Below, piece by piece: positions 46,544 through 56,312 of a stretch of 64,000 bases of DNA. The DNA lies in NCBI GenBank assembly GCA_029851415.1, contig CM056744.1, positions 97,001,338 through 97,065,337 of the forward strand, written 5' to 3'. Origin of the DNA: Eretmocerus hayati. Taxonomy: Eukaryota; Arthropoda; Insecta; Hymenoptera; Aphelinidae. Position 1 is the stretch's first letter; every line of letters begins with the position of its first letter. The position numbers and the translations under genes are program-made. A model generated the notes under the pieces. It had not been told where the DNA came from and did no database searches. It saw only the letters and a program-made list of their open reading frames with translations.

Positions 46544-48259
46544 TTTTCTGAGGCTTGGGGAGATCTCACCACAGACTCATTCGTTCTTGCTACCATCAAA
46601 GGTTATAAGATACCTTTTGTTAGAAAACCTCGGAAAAATAATTTCAGACCTCGTCAGATCAAATCAGCTCATGACTCTCGTCTTATAGAAGAAGCTATTC
46701 GTTCTTTGATTGAAAAAGGTGCTATTCGTCAATGTGTGGCAGAAAATAATGAATTCTTGTCTTCCTATTTTGTCGTTCCAAAGCCAGACGGGACATACAG
46801 GTTCATACTTAATTTAAAGAGGTTTAATGAGTTTGTTCAGAAGTTTCACTTCAAACTGGAAGATTTGAGCACTGCTTGTAGACTGATCTCTCCAGGTGAC
46901 TATATGGTCACAATTGATCTTAAAGATGCCTATTTCCTGGTTCCAGTTGCATCCTCACACCAGAAATATTTGAAATTCGAATTCCGGGGAAAGTTTTACA
47001 AGGCTGTGTGTCTGCCGTTCGGCTTATCACCTAGTCCATACGTTTTTACAAAACTAATGAAGCCTGTCATCAGATTCTTGAGAAAGCTAGGTTTTAGGGT
47101 GGTAATCTACCTTGACGACATCCTCATTATAGCAGAGAGTGCTGATATTTGTAGAAAGATGACTAAGATAGCAATAGATCTCCTTGAAAAGCTTGGATTT
47201 GTAATTAACTTTCAAAAGTCTCAACTGGAGCCAGAAACCACTTGCAAATACTTGGGTTTCCTTATTGACTCTAGCAAAGGAGCACTAAGCCTAACTCAAG
47301 CTAAGAAAGATCATCTCTTAGAGTCTTTACATACCTTTTATTCCAGATCAAGTTGCACAATTTTGGAAATTGCTCAATTGATTGGAAAACTTGTAGCCGC
47401 ATGTCCGGCTGTTCACTACGGATGGCTTTACACTAAGGTCATGGAAAATGCAAAATTGTTAGCCTTAGAGGAAACTCAGGGGGAATATACTAGATCCTTG
47501 CAGCTTTCTGATGAAGTTAAATCTGATATTCTTTGGTGGATCAGAACTGTCCCTTCTAGTTTCAAAATTTTCAAAGCTCAGCCGTTTGCAATCGAGATAT
47601 TTAGTGATGCATCAAATTCGGGCTGGGGAGCAACCGATGGAGAACGCAGCTTCCACGGAATGTGGTCTAGAAGCGAGTTACAATTTCATATTAATTTCAA
47701 AGAATTGTTAGCGGTAAAGTTCGCATTAGAAAACCTAGCAAAAAATTTGCATTCTTGTACAATACTTTTGAGGATAGATAATACCACTGCCATTGCATAT
47801 GTGAATAAGATGGGAGGTGTGAGATTTCAAAAGTATAATGAATTAGCAAGGTTCATATGGCAATGGGCTGAATTAAGAAAAATTTGGCTAAAAGCGTCGT
47901 ATATACCATCGCGCGAAAATTGTGAAGCAGACAGACTCTCCAGAATGATTAATCCTGATGCAGAGTGGGAGCTATCGCAAAGTGCATTTCAAAAAATCAT
48001 AAATTTCTTGGGTAGGCCACAAGTTGACATATTTGCGTCTAAGAACAACAAGAAATGTGAACTATATTTTTCGTGGTTACCAGACCCAGAAGCTCTTGAA
48101 ATTGATGCTTTTACTGTGCCTTGGGGCAGTATTTTCTTTTACGCTTTTCCTCCTTTTGTTTTAATTCTAAGAACATTGGAAAAAATAATTCAAGACCGAG
48201 CTACTGGTATACTGGTAGTACCTGAATGGTGCAATCAGCCTTGGTACCCTCTTTTTTAA
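46544..48259 (+). CDS. DIRS reverse transcriptase, RNase H and Dam-like methyltransferase region
   Basis: 571 codons open after a TGA at 46541-46543. RT motifs: SSYFVVPKPDGTYRFILNLK, TIDLKDAYFLVPV, LPFGLSPSPYVFTKLM and the catalytic YLDDILII. RNase H motifs: FSDASNSGWGAT, FKELLAVKFALE, RIDNTTAIAYVNK and ENCEADRLSR, covering the acidic residues. The C-terminal part reads VDIFASKNNKKCELYFSWLP, FYAFPPFVLI and GILVVPEWCNQPWY, resembling the phage Dam-like methyltransferase domain of DIRS elements; FPPF replaces the usual N/DPP-aromatic motif. There is no ATG start: the same frame upstream of the TGA reads EQVAGRLK, which fits the usual DIRS N-terminal motif, so the TGA looks like a lesion or a readthrough codon. 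The frame closes in a T6 run at 48251-48256. Confidence 0.9.
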   Translation, partial: FSEAWGDLTTDSFVLATIKGYKIPFVRKPRKNNFRPRQIKSAHDSRLIEEAIRSLIEKGAIRQCVAENNEFLSSYFVVPKPDGTYRFILNLKRFNEFVQKFHFKLEDLSTACRLISPGDYMVTIDLKDAYFLVPVASSHQKYLKFEFRGKFYKAVCLPFGLSPSPYVFTKLMKPVIRFLRKLGFRVVIYLDDILIIAESADICRKMTKIAIDLLEKLGFVINFQKSQLEPETTCKYLGFLIDSSKGALSLTQAKKDHLLESLHTFYSRSSCTILEIAQLIGKLVAACPAVHYGWLYTKVMENAKLLALEETQGEYTRSLQLSDEVKSDILWWIRTVPSSFKIFKAQPFAIEIFSDASNSGWGATDGERSFHGMWSRSELQFHINFKELLAVKFALENLAKNLHSCTILLRIDNTTAIAYVNKMGGVRFQKYNELARFIWQWAELRKIWLKASYIPSRENCEADRLSRMINPDAEWELSQSAFQKIINFLGRPQVDIFASKNNKKCELYFSWLPDPEALEIDAFTVPWGSIFFYAFPPFVLILRTLEKIIQDRATGILVVPEWCNQPWYPLF

Positions 48260-48296
48260 AATTGACAGTCAGCGAAGTCGTAAAATTTGACCCTAA

Positions 48297-49337
48297 TCCT
48301 TCCTTATTGATTTCTATGTGCAGAACAGTGCAACATCCAAGAGCAGAACACTTGGTGTTGGTGGCAGCAGTTGTATCAGGCAAGCCTTCGTGAGGAAAAA
48401 TTTACCTCACGAGTCGATTGATATTGTCCTCGCTTCACTAAGCAGCTCAACTCAGAAGCAGTATAAATCAGCATTGTCAAAATGGTTCAAATTTTGCGTT
48501 GCTCAGGCAGTTAATTCTTATGAACCGGACCCCAATGACATCTTGCGTTTCTTAACTTCACGTTTTAAAAATGGTGTGTCGTATAGTACACTCAATACGG
48601 AAAGATCAGCGATTGCGTTTATTTCTGCCAATAAATCTACAGAAAATGAAATCGTCAAACGTTTTCTCAAGGGTTGTTTTAAGCTGAGACCACCAAAGCC
48701 AAAATATGCATTCACTTGGGATGTTACAACAGTGCTTAATTATATCGATAGCCTCGGCTCGAATAATGAATTATCATTTAAAGTATTATCTTACAAACTA
48801 GTAACGTTGCTGGCTTTAGCAACTGCGCATAGAGCGCAAACTTTGTCTAAGATTAGAATGGAAAACATACGATTTAATGTAGAAAGTTGTGAAATATCGA
48901 TAACGGATATCATAAAGACATCTCGTCCAGGTGCAGAGCAGCCATTTTTTGTGCTACCAAAGTTCCATGACAAACCGAACATTTGTGTTTTTTCATGTTT
49001 AGAAAGCTATATTAGCAAAACAGAGAAGATCAGAAAGGATCAAGAATTTCTTATCTTGGCCTTGAAGAAACCCTTTGGGTCTGTAACATCTCAATCGATT
49101 AGTAGATGGGTCAAAGGAATGATATTTGATGCTGGCATAGATACCAGAATTTTTACAAGTCATTCCACAAGGCATGCCGCAACGTCGGCTGTTTTTTCCA
49201 AGGGCATCGATTTCGAAATAATTAGAAAGACAGCTAGTTGGTCAGCAAGTTCTAGGACCTTCCATAGATTCTACCATAGACCGGTGTTAGATCAAACTAG
49301 GCATAATTTTTCGTTAGCATTGTTAAGCTCTAGTTAA
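48297..49337 (+). CDS. DIRS tyrosine recombinase
   Basis: This open frame of about 346 codons ends TAG... at 49335-49337. It includes SSTQKQYKSALSKWFKFC (SAM-like core-binding domain) and a catalytic domain. The visible catalytic residues are R in TAHRAQT (about 48829), H-x-x-R in SHSTRHA (about 49160), a W/H position in ASWSASS, and the nucleophile Y in RFYHRP (about 49270). The R-H-R-Y set is therefore complete. The frame lacks a plausible ATG; it is probably expressed from the upstream frame by frameshift or re-initiation. It does not overlap the closed methyltransferase frame as it stands, but the missing methyltransferase tail can be read in a third frame to about 48393, overlapping this start. 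Its job is integration of the circular DNA copy. Confidence 0.9.
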   Translation, partial: SFLIDFYVQNSATSKSRTLGVGGSSCIRQAFVRKNLPHESIDIVLASLSSSTQKQYKSALSKWFKFCVAQAVNSYEPDPNDILRFLTSRFKNGVSYSTLNTERSAIAFISANKSTENEIVKRFLKGCFKLRPPKPKYAFTWDVTTVLNYIDSLGSNNELSFKVLSYKLVTLLALATAHRAQTLSKIRMENIRFNVESCEISITDIIKTSRPGAEQPFFVLPKFHDKPNICVFSCLESYISKTEKIRKDQEFLILALKKPFGSVTSQSISRWVKGMIFDAGIDTRIFTSHSTRHAATSAVFSKGIDFEIIRKTASWSASSRTFHRFYHRPVLDQTRHNFSLALLSSS

Positions 49338-49439
49338 ATAAGCAGGACCAAGTTGTATACTTCTGAGTCGATATATTAAATAAACTCAAGTACAATCAAT
49401 TCACTTAGTCTCTTCGAATTGTCAAAAGATCTCTGAAGA

Positions 49440-49565
49440 ACTACGTGTATTATATATATAATCTCGAGAGCGAAGTTCGAAGTATAATTTTAGATCAAAC
49501 GAACTTACCAAGTAAGTGAAGTTCGATCGTAATTATACGAGAACTTCGCTCGAAGAGATTATATC
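49440..49565. repeat. DIRS internal complementary region
   Basis: 49440-49488 is the reverse complement of the left terminus (44522-44568). 49481-49565 is the reverse complement of the right terminus (about 49773-49857). The two parts overlap by the octamer AGTATAAT. In DIRS elements this region templates joining of the two ends into a circle. The match to both ends is nearly perfect, so the copy is young or the region is conserved. Confidence 0.92.
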
Positions 49566-49656
49566 CACACCCTTACCTTGGATTGTGAATCTTTCATTCA
49601 CAAAATTCACCCGCCCAAATCACCTTTTAACAATTCGTTTTCATATACTCATAATT

Positions 49657-49857
49657 ATGAAGCGCGAGAGACAGCAGAGCCGCAGAGCGGCAAATCCCCG
49701 CTTTTTTCTCTCACTCTAAAGGTTCCGTTGTGTCATCTGGCGAGCAGCTGAGGAAATACTACGTGTATTATATATATAATCTCTTCGAGCGAAGTTCTCG
49801 TATAATTACGATCGAACTTCACTTACTTGGTAAGTTCGTTTGATCTAAAATTATACT
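49657..49857. repeat. DIRS right inverted terminal repeat with outer extension
   Basis: The inner 150 bp are the reverse complement of the left repeat. About 50 bp more (CTCGTATAATTACGATCGAA through GATCTAAAATTATACT) lie outside and have no counterpart at the left end. An extension on one ITR is typical of DIRS1-like elements. Confidence 0.9.
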
Positions 49858-49879
49858 ATTGTTACGCCATGGTTTCGTC

Positions 49880-50338
49880 TTAAGGAGGTTCGCGCATATT
49901 TGAACAAAATGAAGAAATTGCTTAAAAGTTACTTATATTAATAGATAAACTAATAAGGAATCATAATCCATCAAGAAAAGTATGGGTTGGCGATGAAAAT
50001 CTCGAGTAAACCCGTTTAGCAGAAAAAATCCTTACACATGTTACCTTATGGGATAAACACGTTAAAACCAGCTAGTGCGGCAACTAAACGACCAAATGCG
50101 ACAATCAAGGAATAATTCGACGCTATTTTACATCATGCGTTCAATAGTGTGAAAAAATTGATACGTTGGCGATCTAAACTTTGAGTAAATTGAGTTCAAA
50201 GTGAGTTTTGAGCGTGGAGCAGCGCGCCGCATTGCACAGCTTGCACTGTGAGTATACCTATATGTAGCGTCAGGATCGTAATGAGAAATAGGGCCCCGCG
50301 CGCGGTACTTACGGCACCACGCGCGCGAGCCTCCTTAA
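49880..50338. mobile_element. Putative TTAA-flanked (piggyBac-like) MITE next to DIRS
   Basis: TTAA at 49880-49883 and 50335-50338 flanks termini GGAGGTTCGCGC and, reverse complemented, GGAGGCTCGCGC. The interior is 451 bp and non-coding. The right part is strongly GC-rich (GGGGCCCCGCGCGCGG-like words near 50290). The evidence is the flanks and 11 of 12 matching terminal bases. Confidence 0.5.
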
Positions 50339-52295
50339 TCCACGACCCGCATTCCCTGGCCTGGTTATTGCCAAAAATCCCGACGTGGAAGCTCAAAAAC
50401 GAGCCCGGGGTCTGTAATTTTTTGTCGGCAAAGCATATTTGAGTAGCCCCCCCCCCCCTAACTAGAAAGTTCTTGACGCTGTTTTTGAACGGCAGAGACT
50501 ATTGCTCAGCAGATTGATAACCGGTTTTCATGCCGAGAATCGTAGAATGAATTTATGTAAAAAAGTATGGACATACGTAAGAATCTTCGTGGACTTCGTA
50601 AAGGACTGGTGCGGGATTTTTCATTCCATTTGTTTACACCTATTTACACCTGACGATGGCGTTTCCTACAGTGTCGAAATCATAGAGTATGGTCGAAATC
50701 ATAGAGATATTACGAATATCGTAATATCTATCTTCGTAACATCTCTATGGTCGAAGTCCGTCGCTAAGAAGTTAAAATTCTGGTAGCGAGCAAAACTCGT
50801 CGCCATCTGGTGATGTGAGTCCGGAACGTGTAAGTTGCAGCAAAGATGAGGGAGAGGAAACGCCGATGATGGCATAAAGCTATAGGATTTACGTATCTTT
50901 GCTAATAATCTTCATTAATCAGCTTTGAGACAATGAATCTGCATGATTCTCGAGATATGCACCCTTGAGTATGTCCCCAGAATGTGTGCAAAATTTGGTA
51001 AGGATTGGGTCGGTAATTTCGTCAAATAAAGGTGCGGAAAAGCTGGTTCGAGTCGCGGTAAGGAAAGTGTCTTCACCCCAATAACTAGATAATATAATCT
51101 ATTTTCTCGAGATCAGAAAACGATTGCACCCTCTCTAAGTATCAGTGTAACATTAAGGTCAATCGCAATATGAATTATCATACGCCTCTGAACAGTCGGT
51201 CCATCGGATGAATAAGAGCTTGGGATCTTCTAGGCTGATAGCACGGGGCATAACGAGACGTGTGTCGGTATGATGTAATTTAGAGCTCAACCACTTGAAA
51301 TCATCCTGAAGCCACTTGACTTTGGAACAATTTGCTCAAGATGGGGAAGTTTTCGAGGATTTTTCCTCGAAAAGCACCATGTTCAACTGATATTGCTCTA
51401 AAATACATAACCTTTACTTGAGGGGGTCAGAAAAGATACAAGATGCTTATTCAGTTAATTCGATGTTCAGCACCATTCCTTCATAAAACGGATCCCGGAC
51501 TCGACAACACGCCAGTTTAGTCGATCTCAAAATTCTTATACGAGAATTTGATAAAATGCTCTGTCTACTCAATTTTCCCCGCATTGTTATCAATCTGATT
51601 CATAGACTGGCGCGGACTGCAAATTAGTCGTCTGTGTTTCTCTGCCATTTGAGATTGTGACACGGAGGCATTGTACGAAGACAAATGTATCAAATCCGCA
51701 CGTTCTATCATAAGTTGAATTATCAGATTCAGACGAGAGTTTGCAATATTTGAATAACAGACATATTTCATAATCTCAATGATATGGCTATCGTTGCGAA
51801 TTTATCTTCGCTTAACGAGGCTTGGATCTGCAAAGCTGATGGAGTCAATTATCCGAAGTCAATTGGATTTTCATCATTCAAAATTTGGCCATTTTTTAAT
51901 CTGTTTCAAGGTTGATGATCAATGTGAGATGCTAGTAAAGCTTTCTTCGAAGCCGAGATTGACCAATCCAAAGACACACAATTTTCAAGTTTGCTACTCG
52001 CGCCTGGGCACTACCATATGTGCACTCCATGAATCAGTCCTCAGATGGAAGCGGTTCTCCAAGACGGAAAAAATGGCCCAAATTTAAACCTGGCAACACT
52101 ACTTGTAAACTTTGCAGAAGTTAAGGAAAAGTTTGAACAAGTTCAGAAAACGGTCTCCTGCCAAGTTCGGGGTCATCTCATATTTTTTTGTGCATATAAA
52201 TTTTTTCTGACCATCAAACTCTTAAATAACTTCTTAGTTATTTTAGATGATAGAATAATCCAGTATTGTCATTTATCAAACCTGTCCCATAAAGT
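50339..52295. other. About 2 kb without a recognisable gene
   Basis: Contains a C9-10 run at 50449-50458 and a small stem-loop around 50693-50745 (ATAGAGATATTACGA pairing with TCGTAATATCTAT). Open frames near 51565-52308 have no recognisable domain. Confidence 0.4.
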
Positions 52296-52600
52296 TGTTA
52301 GAATTTGATGATAAACACCTTTATCGAACACAGATTACACAGTTGATTAAGTAGCGTAGTGAATAAATCAGACACAGATTACAAATACGTAGTAGAATGA
52401 CAAAGAGAGTGTAATAGAATAACGTGCTCGTAGCAACGGGCTTGAGAGCCGCGAGCTGACTGAGCTATGCAACTGCATCGGCGATGGCGATGGTCCTTGG
52501 GTCCATTCTTGACCTGAAGATGCCGGAAGAGGTCCGGCCCTCGGCTGTGGGGGTCGAAACCGCACATATGTTGGAGCCAAAGAATCGGCGTATTCCAACA
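52296..52600 (-). repeat. Copia LTR (305 bp)
   Basis: On the minus strand it begins TGTTGGAATACGCC and ends ATTCTAACA, giving the TG...CA ends and short inverted TGTT-GAAT tips expected of LTRs. A polypurine tract (GAGGAAGGG on the minus strand, 52601-52609) abuts its start, as expected for the 3' LTR after pol. No second LTR was found. Confidence 0.8.
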
Positions 52601-52663
52601 CCCTTCCTCGACGATTACATTGGCCTCATTGCATATCGAGGCCACTATTTTCTGCCAGTGTTT

Positions 52664-53545
52664 TCAATCGGTTGTTGCCAAGTGCTTGGTGAGCATATCT
52701 GTCAGCATATTTTCAGTCGGGCAATATTCGAAATCAATGATAGCTTCTTCTTTCAGCATCTTGATGAAATTGTACTTTGTGTCAATATGTTTGGTTCGAT
52801 GACTGAACTTCTTATTGTTCGTCAACTTCAAACAACTCTGGTTGTCTTCGTAGATAGTCAGTTCATCAATTTTTCCGCCGAGAGGTTCTTCAATCAAACG
52901 GCGTAACCACAGACATTCCTGATTTGCCTCCGCCAAAGCGATGTATTCTGCTTCTGTCGATGATAAAGCGACGCAAGTTTGTTTTTTACAAGACCAGCTG
53001 ATGGGAGCTCCAAAAAATTGGAATAAGTATCCACTATTAGATTTGCGGTCTGATCTATTTTCTGCCCAATCTGCATCAGCATATCCAACGGGTATTTTCT
53101 CGCTATTTTGGGCACCAAATATGAGTTCACAATTTTTAGTACCTTTCAAATAGCAACAGATTCTTTTCACTTCGTCCAGTCAACGGACAAATGTGATTGG
53201 TTATACTGGCTCAAAATTGAGACACTAGCGGCTATATCCGGTCTCGTGTTAACGGCGACATACGAGAGAGCACCAATAAGTTGTTGATAACGCTCACTTC
53301 CTTCCATAGGAGGTTGGCCTTCTCTCGCTTTCAAGTAGACAATATCCAGAGGTATATTTGATATCTTTGCGTCTTGCAATCCGAATCTTTCCAAGATTTT
53401 ATCGATGTATTGAGACTGTTTCAAACAGAAAAAAATCTTCTGAGTTTCTCCTCACCTCAATACTCAGATATCGTTGCAGCAATCCAAGATCAACGAGGTT
53501 GAACTTTTGTTTCAACTGATCGGCAATCTTATCGACTCATACATC
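52664..53545 (-). pseudogene. Copia pol 3' end (RT tail and RNase H), frameshifted and truncated
   Basis: In minus-strand order: a decayed RT piece near 53545-53430 (DKIADQLKQKFNLVDLGLLQ); a frame at 53424-53167 (QYIDKILERFGLQDAKISNI, GALSYVAVNTRPDIA); and, after a further shift near 53170, the RNase H frame 53170-52664 (RICCYLKGTKN, YADADWAENRSDRKSNSGYL, ALSSTEAEYIALAEA, EDNQSCLKL, RTKHIDTKYNFI). These are classical Ty1/Copia motifs. At least two frameshifts and loss of everything 5' of late RT make it non-functional. It ends 55 bp before the polypurine tract and LTR. Confidence 0.9.
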
Positions 53546-53595
53546 ATACATTTACGAGTCGTTACAAAGAGGTTGGTAGTTTTTGGTTCTTACAA

Positions 53596-53710
53596 GCAAG
53601 GCTTGATGTCAGTTTTTTGAGACGGTCTTTCATATTGCCAAAAATATTGTAGCTTGGATAGTTTATTTTTAGCAATGAGAGACCGTCTCAAAAACTGTCA
53701 CCAGGCTTGT
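53596..53710. repeat. Foldback element (115 bp) beside the Copia truncation point
   Basis: TCAGTTTTTTGAGACGGTCT at 53609 pairs with ACAGTTTTTGAGACGGTCTC (reverse complement near 53690). The arms extend into GGCTTG and CAAAAATA words. Stem about 45 bp. Probably a MITE. Confidence 0.65.
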
Positions 53711-54989
53711 CGACAACGGAACTGTTTTGGTTGCTACGCCGCCCCACGACTGTCTCCACTTCGTTGTGAGCCTTGATTGCGAGCAGTCACGTCGGTACTT
53801 AACCTTAAGAGATTTTCCGCTGTGTATATTGTGTATTGTGTATAATTGATCTACGGGTCTACGAGTCTACGAGTCTACAATAACCGAGTCATCCAGTTCA
53901 TATATTGTGTGCGTAGTCTACTGCCCAAAAGCCCTGCCGTGCTCTCAAAGAAAAGCGTTCAGTAAAATTGATATTTTTTCACTGCAAGTCCTTCCATGAC
54001 TAAAGTTTCGATTCGGCAAAGGGGCTGATTTTTCAATCTCATAATTCAGATTAGAATATGAGGCCCAACAATTTCTGAAATTCGCCGTTCTCAAGAAACA
54101 ATTTCCCGTTACCTTTTTGCAATGTAGTCAACATTGTTTCAACCTTTCAGCTCATATATTTGCGTGATATCAAGCTTATCAGAATTTTATTGAATAAAAA
54201 TTTCTATTAATCAACAAGTCCGCCGATGAATTCAGCATAAATCAACCCAATCTTGCATCTCTCAATTTTTTCATAGTATTTTCCGAACGTCAAACGTTTA
54301 CAATGTGCTTCAACAACCATCTCTGATACATGTTAGAAAAGTCCAAGGAAGTCAGTCTGCAACTCTTGATTGAGTTTTTAGTGTATGTTATTGTCGGCAA
54401 AAAAAGTATATTTGTTAGCCAATCTATTGTCTGTCATCCCTAGTAAGCAGATCCGATTCAATTTATTCATATCACAATGTGGTTTTGGATATACGCGGAT
54501 CGCATAGTTTGTGATCTCGGATTAAGTGATCGATCGCAGATCTATAGCCAGAAGCCCCTTCTGAGTGGGTCGATCGGCTACTGTACGGTCCTTTAGATTT
54601 CTTACTAGTAACTCAAGGAATGCCTTCCTACTGAATATACAGTTTTGCCTCTGAATCCATGGTAGAAATCTCTCCATAAAATGTAGAATTGAAACTAAAA
54701 TGCGCTGCTAAATGAGATTAGCAGAATGCTTTCTCTTAGCGAAATAGTTTAAGAGGTTCACTGAAACTAATGAGAAATTTGCAAAACTGATCAAATTCCA
54801 AAATGATGATTGGGATTCATACAAAATAGTTTTATTTTTTAATCTAATTTAATTGCATTTCATATCACACTCACAATCCAATGATTGGATCCAACCAATC
54901 GATGTAGAATGAGGGAAAAGTATCTCTCTAGTCCATTAAAAGGTGGATAGATTAGTTGTAGAGGGAGATACGAGGATAAAATGAATTTC
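53711..54989. other. No recognisable gene
   Basis: Includes a short GAGTCTAC tandem (53845-53880). Otherwise AT-rich and featureless to me. Confidence 0.4.
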
Positions 54990-55465
54990 AGCTGCAATTT
55001 TCTTCTAATATTTTGGGTTATTATTACGAGATTCACTTTTAGGGGAAATAAGATGACCTAAACTGGGGTTTTTCATGGAAGATATGTAGTCTGGTTGAGG
55101 GAAAATTTTGATATAGTTGGTGAAAAGATCATAAAAATGGAGTTATTTTTAAAAAAATTGGATTTTTCGAGAATAAATTGGATTTTGAATGTATTTAAAA
55201 GAATTTTGGAAAATTCGGTATCAACTAATCGATTTAGAACGATGAAAAAGTATAAACTTAGTTGAGTAAAATTTGTATATATTAGTTTAGGAGGTGGGTA
55301 ATAGCGGAAAATGAATTTTAGATGCGATTTCCTTCTAATATTTTGAGTTATTATAAGGAGATTGCCTTTTAGGGGAATTCAGATGACCTAAACTAAGGCT
55401 TTCCATGGAATATATATAGTATGGTTGAGGGCAAATTTTAATATAGTTAGTGTAAGGATTATAAA
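54990..55465. repeat. Shorter diverged relative of the downstream tandem unit
   Basis: Words such as CGATTTAGAACGATGAAAAA and TTCTAATATTTTG recur at about 330-bp spacing (near 55211 and 55541). The 330-bp unit overlaps the start of the 0.85-kb duplication. Confidence 0.65.
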
Positions 55466-56312
55466 AATGGAGTATTTTGAAAAAATTTCGATTATTCGGG
55501 AATAAATCGGATTTTGAATGTATTAAAACGGATTTTGAGAAAATTCGGCATCAACCAATCGATTTAGAACGATGAAAAAGTATCAACTTAGTTGAGTAAA
55601 ATTAGAATAAAGTAGTTTAAAGGAGAGATATGAGGAAAGTATGAATATTGAAAAAAATATTTTTGTATATTTTGAGTTATTTTTGTGAGGAAAATAGTTA
55701 TGGGGATTTGGGCTACCTAAAGTGAGGTTTTTTTAGCAAACCGTGTAATTTGGTTACAACAGAATTTCGATAGAATACGTCTAAACATGCTCAAATTGCT
55801 GTTTTTGTTGGAAATTTTGGTTTTTTAATGAAAATTTGCGTTGATGGAGTTTGAATGGAATTTCGGTATTAACCAAAAGATAGATTGAGCCAAAAAAACC
55901 ATAGCCTAGGTAATCAAAATTGGGGTAAGGTGAAGTTAGGAAGAGATATTTTAGTATGAAAGTACACAATTTCAGCGATTTTACCTCAAAAAACGTTTAA
56001 ATCAGATTCGATTCGGAGAGGAGACCAGACAAATCACTGGTCTCATCTCTGAGTGATTCTCTACAACTTGTAGAAAAGCAAAAATCGATAAAGTGGAGTG
56101 TAGAAGAGAAAGCGTGGCGCAAAAAAAAAACAACACACATACACACACACAGACACAGACAAAGGGCCGGAGAGATGAGTCACTGGGGGGTTTTTGAGGG
56201 TTATAAGGGGAAAAGTGTTACTTACAATCGTTAGATTTTGGCGAGAGGAATAAGATGGTTAAAGCACTTTTTTGATAAGATGAATTATGTTGAGGAAAAT
56301 ATTGGGTTGAAT
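55466..56312. repeat. Tandem duplication unit A (847 bp)
   Basis: It begins GGAGTATTTTGAAAAAATTT and ends at TATTGGGTTGAATGG. It includes AATCACTGGTCTCATCTCTG and a CA microsatellite at 56132-56160. Unit B follows head to tail with near-complete identity. No coding frame is recognised. Confidence 0.88.

Larger units (their letters stand above)
44522..49857 (+). mobile_element. DIRS-type tyrosine-recombinase retrotransposon, about 5.3 kb
   Basis: The element has inverted terminal repeats (left 44522-44671, right 49657-49857), an internal complementary region (49440-49565) and three gene regions in one orientation: gag-like, RT/RNase H/methyltransferase-like and tyrosine recombinase. This is the DIRS1 architecture, in which a circular intermediate is completed through the internal complementary region and integrated by a tyrosine recombinase instead of an integrase, without target duplication. 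Both ends carry the octamer ATTATACT as a direct repeat (44522-44529 and 49850-49857), and the internal region holds one complementary copy (49481-49488). Coding frames show an in-frame TGA and a probable 1-nt frame break, so this copy may be defective. Confidence 0.93.

Noticed and set aside
46318..46599. Minus-strand frame across the gag/RT junction
   Set aside because: Antisense shadow of the DIRS coding region.
48248..48260. Canonical X XXY YYZ slippery heptamer at the T6 run
   Set aside because: In the actual reading frame the codons are CTT TTT TAA, so the run does not align as a canonical heptamer. A programmed site is possible but not shown.
52484..52906. 140-codon plus-strand frame
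   Set aside because: It is the antisense shadow of the Copia RNase H frame and LTR.
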